Shown here piece by piece: positions 9,735 through 17,478 of a stretch of 64,000 nucleotides of DNA. How positions within the stretch are numbered: the first letter of the stretch is position 1; each line of letters opens with the position of its first letter. The notes under the pieces are model-generated. The model did not search any database, was not told the origin of the DNA, and saw only the letters and a list, made by a program, of their open reading frames with translations. Made by a program: the position numbers and the translations under genes. The DNA lies in NCBI GenBank assembly GCA_020725665.1, contig DYEO01000084.1:1-64000 (forward strand), written 5' to 3'. The stretch comes from Dethiobacter sp. GTDB taxonomy: Bacteria; Bacillota; Dethiobacteria; DTU022; UBA8154.

Positions 9735-10640
9735 TTACAACCCTCCTTCCAGGCTCAGTCCCAGTATATTTTTTAATCCCACAGACTCCAGGTAATCAAT
9801 ATGGCTTTCCGGTTGCTTAATGTACTTATTCAGGTATTCTTCCAGAGGTTCTTTGCTATCAGCGAAGAATTCACGGGCCGCCTTGACGTAACTGCTGATG
9901 TGCGCGGCATCAATGGAATAATAGTTCTGGCTGGCAGTAGGGTGGGCTCCATAGGGCAGCACAACTACTGCATCAACAAATTTACAGGCCAGGGTGGTCG
10001 CCCCCGGGTTTTTGCGGATCTCTTCATTGGATACGAGGCGCTCCACCTGAACAATCACTTTCTTTGCCGCCCGTGCCAACATAGGGTCACAATAAACAGC
10101 ACCGAGGTGCTGGACATTGCCGTATATATCCGCCTGGGCCGCATGAATAAGGGTTACATCGGGAGCCAGGGGCGGCACTGCCATTAAGGGCGGCCCGCCG
10201 AAGGGGTCTGCCACAGGCTTTATCAGGGGGTTCAACGCGGGCATGGTGGTCCCCACCGGACCCCAGCTGGGCAGGAAGGGTAAACGCAGGATTTGAGCCC
10301 GCAGCATGGTTATAAACGTGCCCTGGTCGATATCCCTGACCTGAAAGGTGCGCCCCGCCCGGCGGGAATAGAAGGGTAGTATAGGGGCCAGCGCCTCCGC
10401 TCCCACATAGGAGGAGGTAACTTCCCGCACCAAGCCCAGGGCAATCATCATATCCACCTCAATGCTGGAGGTGCCGGCTACCAACGCCAGATCTTTTTTA
10501 CCCTCTTTCATGATCGACCGCAAGAGGGCCATGGGTTTGTTTGTAGTAACAAAGCCGCCGATACCGAGGATGTCCCCGTCCTTAACCATGGAAACAGCCT
10601 CTTCCATAGAAATAACTACTGAATGCCGTTCGCTCACCAT
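9735..10640 (-). CDS. CoA-transferase-fold subunit A (GctA/IpdA-like)
   Basis: Subunit A of the same heteromer. It shows the family's glycine-rich entry (GDILGIGGFVTTNKPMALL), the ALVAGTSSIEVDMMIALGLV strand, SSYVGAEALAPILP, HAAQADIYGNVQHLG, and the late VERLVSNEEIRKNP segment. The length of about 302 residues is normal. The start is taken at the ATG at 10640 because an AAGGAGG site precedes it by four bases; a frame-open TTG upstream contains the Shine-Dalgarno itself and is unlikely. It is the first of the four CoA genes, about 55 bp after the ferredoxin stop. Whether the pair transfers CoA or hydrolyses a CoA-bound ring depends on the B subunit, which lacks the usual glutamate. Confidence 0.83.
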   Translation of the reverse strand: MVSERHSVVISMEEAVSMVKDGDILGIGGFVTTNKPMALLRSIMKEGKKDLALVAGTSSIEVDMMIALGLVREVTSSYVGAEALAPILPFYSRRAGRTFQVRDIDQGTFITMLRAQILRLPFLPSWGPVGTTMPALNPLIKPVADPFGGPPLMAVPPLAPDVTLIHAAQADIYGNVQHLGAVYCDPMLARAAKKVIVQVERLVSNEEIRKNPGATTLACKFVDAVVVLPYGAHPTASQNYYSIDAAHISSYVKAAREFFADSKEPLEEYLNKYIKQPESHIDYLESVGLKNILGLSLEGGL

Positions 10641-10695
10641 ATCGCCTCCTTCCAACAGCTATTAATTAATAATGTATATTTTATAAATGCCTGAT

Positions 10696-10896
10696 TTAAT
10701 AGGGGAAATCCACCTTTATACAATCTTTGCGGGAAGCTTCCTCTTCACAATTCCGGCAAACCAGGCAGAGGTGCTCATCCTTTACCACGATCTCGTTCTT
10801 TTCTTCATCTATGAAGAGGCAGGGTATGGGGCAGGCATCCACACAGAAGCCGCAGCGCGTACATTTCTCCCGGTTAATGGTAATGATTACCTTCAC
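10696..10896 (-). CDS. Small ferredoxin, 2[4Fe-4S] type
   Basis: A 66-residue iron-sulfur protein. The first half has a classical cluster motif, CTRCGFCVDACPIPC. The second has CLVCRNCEEEASRKDC, whose spacing is looser than in clostridial ferredoxins, so the second cluster may be unusual. Its ATG overlaps the stop of the flavoprotein gene by 4 bp (ATGA), so the two are translated together. It probably serves as the electron-transfer subunit of that flavoenzyme, much as small ferredoxin subunits accompany adenylylsulfate-reductase and fumarate-reductase-like proteins. No signal peptide: it works in the cytoplasm. Confidence 0.88.
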   Translation of the reverse strand: MKVIITINREKCTRCGFCVDACPIPCLFIDEEKNEIVVKDEHLCLVCRNCEEEASRKDCIKVDFPY

Positions 10897-12626
10897 AGCG
10901 CTTTCACCTCCAACCTGAATTTGCTGATTGGCCCGGGCTTACTGCGTAGAAGGGCGACAGGCCGTTCCAGCAAAGCCATCCTGTCACCTTCCCGGCGAAT
11001 AAAGATGTTCTTCAACCAGGAACGGTCATCCCTGTAAGGATGATCCAGCCGGTAGTGGGCCCCCCGGCTTTCCTCTCTCCTGTTGGCGGAACAGGCGATC
11101 ATTTCGGCCACCGTAAGCATGCTCTCTGCCTCCAGGGCATACTTCAACTCTCTGATTGAGCGGGAAAAAAGATGGGGCAGGCTTTTTTCTTTTAGTTCCC
11201 CCAGGTCAGTCAAGGCCTGATCCAACCCTTCCCCACGGCGCAGCAACCCCACGTTCCGCCACATCGTTTCCTTAATTGCTTCTTTAATAGTGTGGGGATC
11301 TCCCTTTGACTTCAGCGTGCGGTTGAGTATTTCCACTAACCGGTTTCTGATCTCTGCTTCCACCGGAATCTCTCCTGGCGGCACTCCATTGCTCCCGGCA
11401 TAAAGGGCCGCACTGCGCCCCGCTCGTGCTCCGAAGACAAAAATATCCGCCAGGGCATCGCCGCCCAGCCGCGCCGCGCCATGCACGCCGCCGGTCACCT
11501 CTCCGGCAGCAAAAAGGCCCTTTAAGGAAGTACGACAGTCCACGTCGATGGCTACCCCGCCCAGGTTACAGATCGCCCCCGGGAAAACACGTACCGGTTT
11601 TTTGTCCACATCAAAGCCGCGCAGCAACACATTACGCGTGTAAACAGAGGCGATATCCGCATCCCATTTTCCCGGAGGAACGGAGGTAAGGTCAAACAGC
11701 ACCGCCTCACCATCCCCCCTGCCGGCGTGTACTTCCATGGCCATGGATCGCGCAACCATCTCGCGAATATCTGTAAGGTGGGTTCCAAATTGCTTGTGGA
11801 AGGCATCCAACTCATCTCCCCCCGGCAGGTATTTGGGAAGGAAATCCTCGCCTTTCCGGTTGCGCAGGATCCCGTAAAACTCCGCTTCACACTCGTGGCG
11901 ATCCATCATGGGAAGACCTGGTTCAGCCTGAACATAGGGTTCAAATTGGATGATCTCCATATCCCGCAATTCCGCACCGGCACGGTAGGCCAGGGCAAAG
12001 CCGTCGCCCGTTGTATTTGCACTTGTATCGTTGCGCTTGTAAACTTCCCCCGCTCCACCACTGGCCAGTACCGTGGCCCCTGCCCTAAATGTAAACAGCG
12101 AACCGGTATAAATATCAACAGCCATAACTCCCCGCACGGTACCGCCTTCCACCAGCAGGTCTGCTACCACCAACCCTGCCCGCGTTTTACAGCCCGCCTC
12201 CTTTACAGCCTTCAAAAGCGGCTTAACCAACCCGGTCCCATGAGGATAGGGAAGCTTCAGGTAAAGTTCCCCCACATGCTCCACGCCAAACTCCTGCAGT
12301 TCCAGGATACGGGCAGGCGCCTCATAACAGAGCGTTTCCACAAGGAACTGGTCGTTAAGATACTCGCCATGCAGCAAGGCCGCTTCAAAATGCTGCTTCG
12401 GTGTGGCAAAAACCTTCGTATAGGCATCGGATAAAATACCGGGCAGAGCCGCCTTGAATCCACCTCCGGAATAACGGGTGCTGTTATTGGTGGCAAGTAC
12501 GACCTTGTCGATGAGATAGACCTCCGCGCCATAGGCACGCGCCTCCAGGGCTGCTCTGAGCCCGGCTCCCCCGCTACCGATTACCAGGACGTCTGTTTTA
12601 ATCACCTTTTCATCCTTAAAATTCAT
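10893..12626 (-). CDS. Fumarate-reductase/succinate-dehydrogenase-like flavoprotein
   Basis: A 577-residue FAD enzyme of the FrdA/SdhA/aspartate-oxidase/AprA family. Seen: the dinucleotide motif GSGGAGLRAALEA (17-29), ASGGAGEVYKRND, TTGDGFALAYRAGAEL, GGVHGAARLGGDALADIFVFG near residue 380, and the C-terminal RREESRGAHYR and HPYRDDRSW. Two changes matter. The segment that carries the covalent flavin histidine in FrdA reads NNSTRYSGGG, so FAD is probably non-covalent. The QFHP substrate motif reads QFEP (227-230). Both point to a substrate other than fumarate or succinate. It lacks a membrane anchor and is coupled to a ferredoxin, so it likely exchanges electrons with a soluble pool. It could oxidise or reduce an alpha,beta-unsaturated acid or CoA ester in the pathway. 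Confidence 0.85.
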   Translation of the reverse strand: MNFKDEKVIKTDVLVIGSGGAGLRAALEARAYGAEVYLIDKVVLATNNSTRYSGGGFKAALPGILSDAYTKVFATPKQHFEAALLHGEYLNDQFLVETLCYEAPARILELQEFGVEHVGELYLKLPYPHGTGLVKPLLKAVKEAGCKTRAGLVVADLLVEGGTVRGVMAVDIYTGSLFTFRAGATVLASGGAGEVYKRNDTSANTTGDGFALAYRAGAELRDMEIIQFEPYVQAEPGLPMMDRHECEAEFYGILRNRKGEDFLPKYLPGGDELDAFHKQFGTHLTDIREMVARSMAMEVHAGRGDGEAVLFDLTSVPPGKWDADIASVYTRNVLLRGFDVDKKPVRVFPGAICNLGGVAIDVDCRTSLKGLFAAGEVTGGVHGAARLGGDALADIFVFGARAGRSAALYAGSNGVPPGEIPVEAEIRNRLVEILNRTLKSKGDPHTIKEAIKETMWRNVGLLRRGEGLDQALTDLGELKEKSLPHLFSRSIRELKYALEAESMLTVAEMIACSANRREESRGAHYRLDHPYRDDRSWLKNIFIRREGDRMALLERPVALLRSKPGPISKFRLEVKAL

Positions 12627-12680
12627 TAATATAACCTCCCGTTTCCTATACCGTAACCGTAATACCCCACTTAACCCCTT

Positions 12681-13649
12681 TCAATGCCCCCCGCGGGCAG
12701 GCGGCAGTTCCAAACTGCCCCGTAGTTCCTTAATATTGTCCAGCCCGTGTTTTTTCAAGTAATCTTCCATACCTGCGATAATTTCCAGAGGAGCAAGGGG
12801 ACGGAAGAAGTTGGCCGTGCCGATCTGCACCGCCGTAGCCCCGGCGATAATAAATTCAAGGGCATCTTCAGCCGTGGTTATACCCCCGATGCCGATTACC
12901 GGAACCGATACGCTTTGGGCAACCTGCCAGACCATACGGAGGGCCAACGGCTTGATCGCCGGACCGGTGAGACCGCCCACCACATTGCCCAGCTTCGGCC
13001 GCCGCGTCTCCACATCAATTGCCATACCCAGGGGGGCGTTGATCAGGGATAAGGCATCCGCACCTGCTTCCTCCGCCGCCCGGGCAATAGCAACAACGTC
13101 AGTCACATTGGGTGTAAGTTTACAGACCACGGGAAGCGAGCTGATTTTTTTTACTGCGGCGACGATCTCCTTTACTGCTGCAGGGTCGACGCCGAAAGCC
13201 ATGCCTCCCTGCTGCAGATTGGGACAGGAAACGTTTAACTCCAGGGCGGCAATGCCGCCTGCGGCACAGAGTTTTTCTGCAATAAACACATAATCATCCA
13301 CAATTTCACCGGCCACGTTGGCAAAAAATGGCACGCTTAGTGTGCGAATAAAGGGCAACTTTTCAGAGATGAACCGCTCCAGTCCAACATTCTGCTGTCC
13401 ACAACAACTCAACATCCCTCCAACCACTTCCACCACGCGGGGTGGAGGATTGCCATGTTTTGGCCTGATTGTAGTAGCCTTGGCCACGATGGCGCCGAGC
13501 CTGTTAATATCATAGATACGGGAATACTCCTCCCCGTAACCGAAAGTGCCGGAGGAAACCATCACCGGGTTTTTTAAGACCAGTCCTGCCATCTCCACTC
13601 TCAAATCAACAGACGTCCCTGTAGCACTTGCAGCCGTCTGTTTATTCAT
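12681..13649 (-). CDS. PyrD-like flavoenzyme with an altered orotate pocket
   Basis: A 322-residue FMN TIM-barrel enzyme of the dihydroorotate dehydrogenase B family. It keeps the FMN and catalytic framework: SSGTFGYGEEY, lysine in AKATTIRPKHGNP (K57), the base cysteine in ELNVSCPN (C142), GIGGITTAEDA and GATAVQIGT. The substrate loop, NSMGLPN in the Lactococcus A enzyme (recalled), reads SCCGQQN here. That changes the residues aligned with orotate-binding Asn, Met and Leu to Ser81, Cys83 and Gln85; the second Asn-Ser pair is NA (204-205). No other pyrimidine-synthesis gene is near, and it sits at the head of a catabolic operon coupled to a PyrK-like gene. A paralogue acting on a different ring or enoyl compound is therefore likelier than true PyrD, though the latter is not excluded. 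Confidence 0.85.
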   Translation of the reverse strand: MNKQTAASATGTSVDLRVEMAGLVLKNPVMVSSGTFGYGEEYSRIYDINRLGAIVAKATTIRPKHGNPPPRVVEVVGGMLSCCGQQNVGLERFISEKLPFIRTLSVPFFANVAGEIVDDYVFIAEKLCAAGGIAALELNVSCPNLQQGGMAFGVDPAAVKEIVAAVKKISSLPVVCKLTPNVTDVVAIARAAEEAGADALSLINAPLGMAIDVETRRPKLGNVVGGLTGPAIKPLALRMVWQVAQSVSVPVIGIGGITTAEDALEFIIAGATAVQIGTANFFRPLAPLEIIAGMEDYLKKHGLDNIKELRGSLELPPARGGH

Positions 13650-14490
13650 CCCAAATCACCTCCTCTGCGTTAAACACGGGGCCGTCCCGGCATACCAATG
13701 AGTATTTCCATGTGTCTTCCAGAGTGTTACCAGTGCCGGCACTTGTTTTGCAGATGCAGGATTGACAGGCTCCTACCCCGCAGGACATGTGGGACTCCAG
13801 GGATACCTGGCAGAGCATTTGATGCTCCTGTGCCCAGGCGGCTAATCTGCGCAGCATCCCCTCCGGTCCGCATGTGTAAAGGGAACAGGTATTTGTCTTC
13901 ACACCCTGCTCGCTCAACTCCTCCAAAACTTTCTCTAGCTCCTGTTCCAGCCTGGCCCTAGTTATCCAGGTGTGCACCTTAACCGGGCTGCCGAGGGCGG
14001 AGTAGTCATCGACACAGATAATTTCTTCCGCTGAGTGGCCGCCGATAAGGGCATGAACATAAGGTTCTTCCCCCTTTCCAAGTGCAACCTTTGCCAGTTC
14101 TTGGGCGAGGAACATGAGAGAAGCCACCCCCAGACCACCTGCTACCAGAATAGCTCTGCTGGTACCCTCATGAATGTCAAAACCTTTTCCCAGCGGGCCC
14201 AGCACCGCAACAATCTCGCCCGCCCGTTTTTGTGCAAGCAGCTCCGTCCCCCGACCCCGCACCTTGTATATTAATTCAATGATCCCTGTGTCAGGGGAAA
14301 CCCGGTAAATAGAGAGGGGACGGCGCAGTAAAGGATCATACTGGTATTGCCGGCTACAGGCAACATTGACAAACTGTCCCGGCCTGGCAGATGCAGCGAT
14401 CTGTGGTGCTGCAAGCTGGAGAAGGTGACAATCAGGTCCAACCTTTTCCTGGGTCGTCACTTGCGCCTTTACTTCGAAGATATCCTGCAT
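13642..14490 (-). CDS. PyrK-like FAD/[2Fe-2S] electron-transfer subunit
   Basis: A 282-residue ferredoxin-NADP-reductase-type subunit. It has the FAD-binding RRPLSIY, the NAD-binding GGLGVAS region, YTCGPEGMLRRL, and a C-terminal [2Fe-2S] site with CGVGACQSCICK and a distant cysteine in YSLVCRDGPVF. This is the full cofactor set of PyrK. An AAAGGAGG site precedes the ATG. Its stop overlaps the start of the PyrD-like gene by 8 bp, so they form one enzyme passing electrons between the substrate and NAD(H), possibly via ferredoxin. It is the first intact gene of the ten-gene operon; a broken MFS gene lies just upstream. Confidence 0.88.
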   Translation of the reverse strand: MQDIFEVKAQVTTQEKVGPDCHLLQLAAPQIAASARPGQFVNVACSRQYQYDPLLRRPLSIYRVSPDTGIIELIYKVRGRGTELLAQKRAGEIVAVLGPLGKGFDIHEGTSRAILVAGGLGVASLMFLAQELAKVALGKGEEPYVHALIGGHSAEEIICVDDYSALGSPVKVHTWITRARLEQELEKVLEELSEQGVKTNTCSLYTCGPEGMLRRLAAWAQEHQMLCQVSLESHMSCGVGACQSCICKTSAGTGNTLEDTWKYSLVCRDGPVFNAEEVIWDE

Positions 14491-14538
14491 GCTTAAACCT
14501 CCTTTCTATTGGTCTGTTTGAGTTTTTTTACCTCCAAT

Positions 14539-14986
14539 TTATTTATAAACGGCATAGTCACTTGATCCGGCAGTGTCCGCCCGGCGTAGCCGCCCCACCA
14601 GGAAAGTGGCTACCAGTCCGGCAAGGACGATACCGGCCGCTGCTAAAAAGGTAACCGGAGGTTCATAATGTTCAATAAGGAAGCCTAAGATAGCCGGCGC
14701 AATCGTCACACCGAGCAGACTTCCCGTGCCGCTGATTATACCGACAGCCCGATCCCGTATCCTGTCCGCGTAGAACTCCGCCAGCACAGCGTATAGAACC
14801 GGTGTGGTTCCGGCAGAAGCAATAAGCAGAAAAACAAAATGTCCCTGCCAGGATGTCACTCTTGCTGGGAGTAAGATTCAAGGTAAGAGCAATCGCCGGA
14901 ACAAGGGAGAAAAAGACAGAACGCAGCGAAATACTCCAGAAAAACATGGACCAGCAGGCAAATAAAGTATAATTTTTTCCTCTCAC
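14539..14986 (-). pseudogene. Remnant of an MFS transporter
   Basis: Two pieces in different frames join the first helix region of an MFS protein (from the ATG at 14986, with FACWSMFFWSISLRS and LVPAIALTLNL) to its last three helices (SWQGHFVFLLIASAG through FLVGRLRRAD). About 150 of some 400 residues remain, so the central nine helices are missing and a frameshift lies near 14850. It stands directly upstream of the PyrK-like gene on the same strand. It may be the operon's original transporter, now lost; the MFS gene at 1441-2688 could replace it. Confidence 0.8.
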
Positions 14987-15250
14987 AGCTATCCCACCAT
15001 AAAATTAAGTGAAATAATTCAAAACGGCACATTTTGTTAATTTAAGCTAAATCTCTTTGTCTTTTTAACAAATCATACTAACAATATCTCAATAATCTAC
15101 CCTTCTAATTTTTTTCTGTTTATTCTAACACTTAATATTTCTTTAAATCTACGTTATATTAGGACGAAAGATAAGAAATATTTTTGTTAAATATTTATAT
15201 CATCCAAGAAAAAAAGCAAAAATATCACAATTATATTAATACATATCAAA

Positions 15251-15297
15251 AAAATACCCCCGCTTATTGTGTTAATTATTTTAACAATAAGCAGGGG
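15251..15297 (-). terminator. Hairpin terminator in the gap
   Basis: Arms CCCC-N-GCTTATTGT and ACAATAAGC-N-GGGG (with one extra base) form a long stem. On the minus strand it is followed by TATTTTTTTG. No intact minus-strand gene lies upstream of it, so it may end a small RNA or a lost gene. Confidence 0.65.
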
Positions 15298-15340
15298 ATG
15301 AACGGAATTTATTAGCTGATTCAGCCAATCAGGAGGTCAA

Positions 15341-15463
15341 ATGCTTCTCGGTTTGTTTAGCAAACCATTTTACTTCCGGACGATTAAATTTCCAGCCAAC
15401 CCATGGGCATCAATCATTCCAAGGTTTGGAGCCGATCCCATCGATAACCTGTTTTGCATTTAA
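15341..15463 (+). CDS. Possible 40-residue small protein
   Basis: An ATG follows a perfect AGGAGG site by four bases and opens a 40-codon frame ending at TAA. The peptide has a basic, aromatic N-terminus (MLLGLFSKPFYFRTIKF) and no recognised domain. The opposite strand also shows short protein-like stretches in two frames, so this may instead be debris of a minus-strand gene that used the terminator at 15251-15297. Translation is unproven. Confidence 0.25.
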   Translation: MLLGLFSKPFYFRTIKFPANPWASIIPRFGADPIDNLFCI

Positions 15464-15602
15464 AAGATACATTTTACCCCTCGCTTAAAAAGTATGACTT
15501 ATAGATTTAATAGAGATTAATGAAAAATAATTCAATAATGAACTTTTTACAATGTTTGATTCACATTTATATATGTCCCATATAAAGGTCCTATTGTAAC
15601 AA

Positions 15603-15631
15603 TTGACTTTATAAAATGACAGGGTTATAAT
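15603..15631 (+). promoter_or_regulatory. SigA-type promoter of the carboxyltransferase gene
   Basis: TTGACT and TATAAT are separated by exactly 17 bases, which puts the start of transcription near 15638, about 180 bp before the gene. An inverted repeat (TTTATAT-N7-ATATAAA, 15566-15586) lies just upstream and could bind a regulator. Confidence 0.7.
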
Positions 15632-15819
15632 GTTTTAAGCTTGCAAATCTGCGCAAAAGCAGCATCTATTATAATAATATTATATAGTTGGCAACAGGAG
15701 GCTCCTTTCAGCTCCTGTTATGATTGTTTACCGGGTTGGAGGTAAGGGGAGGAATGTCCCCAAGTCAACCGGCAATATTTTTGCAGAGAGAACGATAGAG
15801 AGAACGGGAGGAGAGGACA

Positions 15820-17379
15820 TTGACGGAGAAGACGCACCAGTCTGAACTGGAAAGGCTGCGGTCTCTCGCCGCAAAAGCGGCGCTGGGCGGCGGCGAGAAA
15901 GCGATTGAGCGGCAGCATCAACAGGGCAAACTCACGGCCAGGGAGCGGATCAACTACTTCCTGGATGAAGGCACTTTCGTGGAGTTTAATATGCTCGCCG
16001 AGCATCAGTGTTATGACTTTGAAATGCAGAAGAAAAAGTTTCCCGGCGACGGGGTGGTGACCGGTTACGGTAATGTGGATGGACGGCTTGTTTTTGTTTA
16101 CGCGCAGGATGCCACCGTTCTCGGCGGTTCCGTGGGTACTATGCACGGGGCGAAAATCTGCTATACCATGGATAAGGCGATCATGGTCGGCGCGCCGCTC
16201 ATCGGTTTGAACGAATCGGGAGGGGGGCGCCTGCACGAAGGTTTTTCCGCTTCCCGCAACGTGGCCGGCACCTTTCACCGCAACACCAAGGCTTCCGGTG
16301 TAATCCCCCAGATCTCGGCGATCATGGGGACATGTGCCGGAGTGGCGGTCTACTCACCGGCCATCACTGATTTTATTTTCATGGTTGAGGGAAGCAGCCA
16401 GATGTTCATTACCGGACCGGGGGTAATCAAGGCGGTAACCGGTGAACAGATTGACGCGGAGCAGTTGGGCGGGGCCACCATTCACGCGGAAACGAGCGGC
16501 TGTACCCACTTTACAGCCAAAGATGACCGGGAATGCCTGGATCAGGTGCGCAGGCTGCTCAGCTTTTTCCCTTCCAACAACATGGAAAACCCTCCCGTGG
16601 TGGAAACAGGAGATGACCCCAAACGGCCCTGTGATGACCTCACGGAGATTGTCTCCGCCGATTTCCGCATTCCCTACGATGTGCGCCAGGTAATCAACCG
16701 CATTGTGGATAACGGTGACTTCATGGAGGTCCAGCCCCGCTTCGCCCGCAACATCGTGGTTGGCTTCGCCCGTATGGACGGCCGCACTGTGGGCATCGTC
16801 GCCAGCCAGCCCCTGGTCATGGCCGGCTGTCTGGATGTGGACGCCTCCGACAAGGCGGCCCGTTTTATCCGTTTTTGTGATGCGTTCAATATCTCCCTGG
16901 TTAACCTGGTGGACGTCCCCGGTTTCCTGCCGGGGAAAACACAGGAATATGGAGGGATTATCCGCCACGGCGCCAAGATGCTTTACGCTTATTCCGAGGC
17001 CACCGTCCCCAAGGTAACCCTGAACCTGCGTAAAAACTACGGCGGCGCCGTGATGGCCATGTGCTGCAAGGGCACAGAAGTGGACCAGATGCTGGCCTGG
17101 CCCATCGCCCAGCCTGTGGTGCTCGACACCAAGGCGGCGGTGGATATTATCTTCCGCAAGGAGATTGATCAGGCGGAGGACCCGGCAGCAGAGAGAGCGA
17201 AACGGATTCAGGAGTACGACTACAAGTATTCCAATCCCTTCGACCCCGCTGGCAAAATGTTGATTGATTCCGTGATCGAACCAAGGGAAACACGCTGGCA
17301 GATTATTTCCGCCCTGCGCATGCTCCAGGAAAAACGGGAAGAAAGGCCGTGGCGCAAACACGGCAACATTCCCCTGTAG
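15820..17379 (+). CDS. mmdA: Biotin-dependent acyl-CoA carboxyltransferase (methylmalonyl-CoA decarboxylase alpha / propionyl-CoA carboxylase beta)
   Basis: A 519-residue carboxyltransferase subunit that moves CO2 between a biotin carrier and an acyl-CoA, most likely methylmalonyl-CoA/propionyl-CoA. N- and C-terminal carboxyltransferase domains are both present, with KLTARERINYFLDEG, GGSVGTMHG, NESGGGRLHEG, FMVEGSSQMFITGP, and later DVPGFLPG and KNYGGAVMAM. The length is typical of PccB/MmdA. Translation starts at TTG after a GGAGGAGAGG site. No biotin carrier, membrane beta subunit or biotin carboxylase is in the window, so its partners lie elsewhere. The convergent MeaB gene, chaperone of methylmalonyl-CoA mutase, supports methylmalonyl-CoA as the substrate. 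It has its own near-consensus promoter at 15603-15631. Confidence 0.88.
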   Translation: MTEKTHQSELERLRSLAAKAALGGGEKAIERQHQQGKLTARERINYFLDEGTFVEFNMLAEHQCYDFEMQKKKFPGDGVVTGYGNVDGRLVFVYAQDATVLGGSVGTMHGAKICYTMDKAIMVGAPLIGLNESGGGRLHEGFSASRNVAGTFHRNTKASGVIPQISAIMGTCAGVAVYSPAITDFIFMVEGSSQMFITGPGVIKAVTGEQIDAEQLGGATIHAETSGCTHFTAKDDRECLDQVRRLLSFFPSNNMENPPVVETGDDPKRPCDDLTEIVSADFRIPYDVRQVINRIVDNGDFMEVQPRFARNIVVGFARMDGRTVGIVASQPLVMAGCLDVDASDKAARFIRFCDAFNISLVNLVDVPGFLPGKTQEYGGIIRHGAKMLYAYSEATVPKVTLNLRKNYGGAVMAMCCKGTEVDQMLAWPIAQPVVLDTKAAVDIIFRKEIDQAEDPAAERAKRIQEYDYKYSNPFDPAGKMLIDSVIEPRETRWQIISALRMLQEKREERPWRKHGNIPL

Positions 17380-17426
17380 AGGATAGACAGCCACACCTAG
17401 CCACACCTAGAGGTAAAACAATGCAA

Positions 17427-17460
17427 GGGGACACCCTCCATGGCAAAGAGGTGTGTCCCC
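17427..17460. terminator. Hairpin between convergent genes
   Basis: GGGGACACC pairs with GGTGTGTCCCC across a 14-base loop, between the ends of the carboxyltransferase (+) and MeaB (-) genes. There is no long T-run on the plus side (AATTAATGT). A direct repeat of CCACACCTAG lies just left of it (17391-17410). Confidence 0.5.
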
Positions 17461-17478
17461 AATTAATGTCACCGCAGC

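Larger units (their letters stand above)
14987..15819. other. 833-bp AT-rich intergenic region
   Basis: A long AT-rich region between the divergent catabolic operon and carboxyltransferase gene. It contains a hairpin terminator on the minus strand (15251-15297), a 40-codon plus-strand frame with a good ribosome site (15341-15463), an inverted repeat TTTATAT-N7-ATATAAA (15566-15586) and a near-consensus promoter (15603-15631). The operon's own minus-strand promoter should also be here, but I cannot point to a convincing one. Confidence 0.5.

Noticed and set aside
12681..14490. PyrDK as simple pyrimidine biosynthesis genes
   Set aside because: The orotate loop is altered and no other pyr gene is near; kept as an alternative only.
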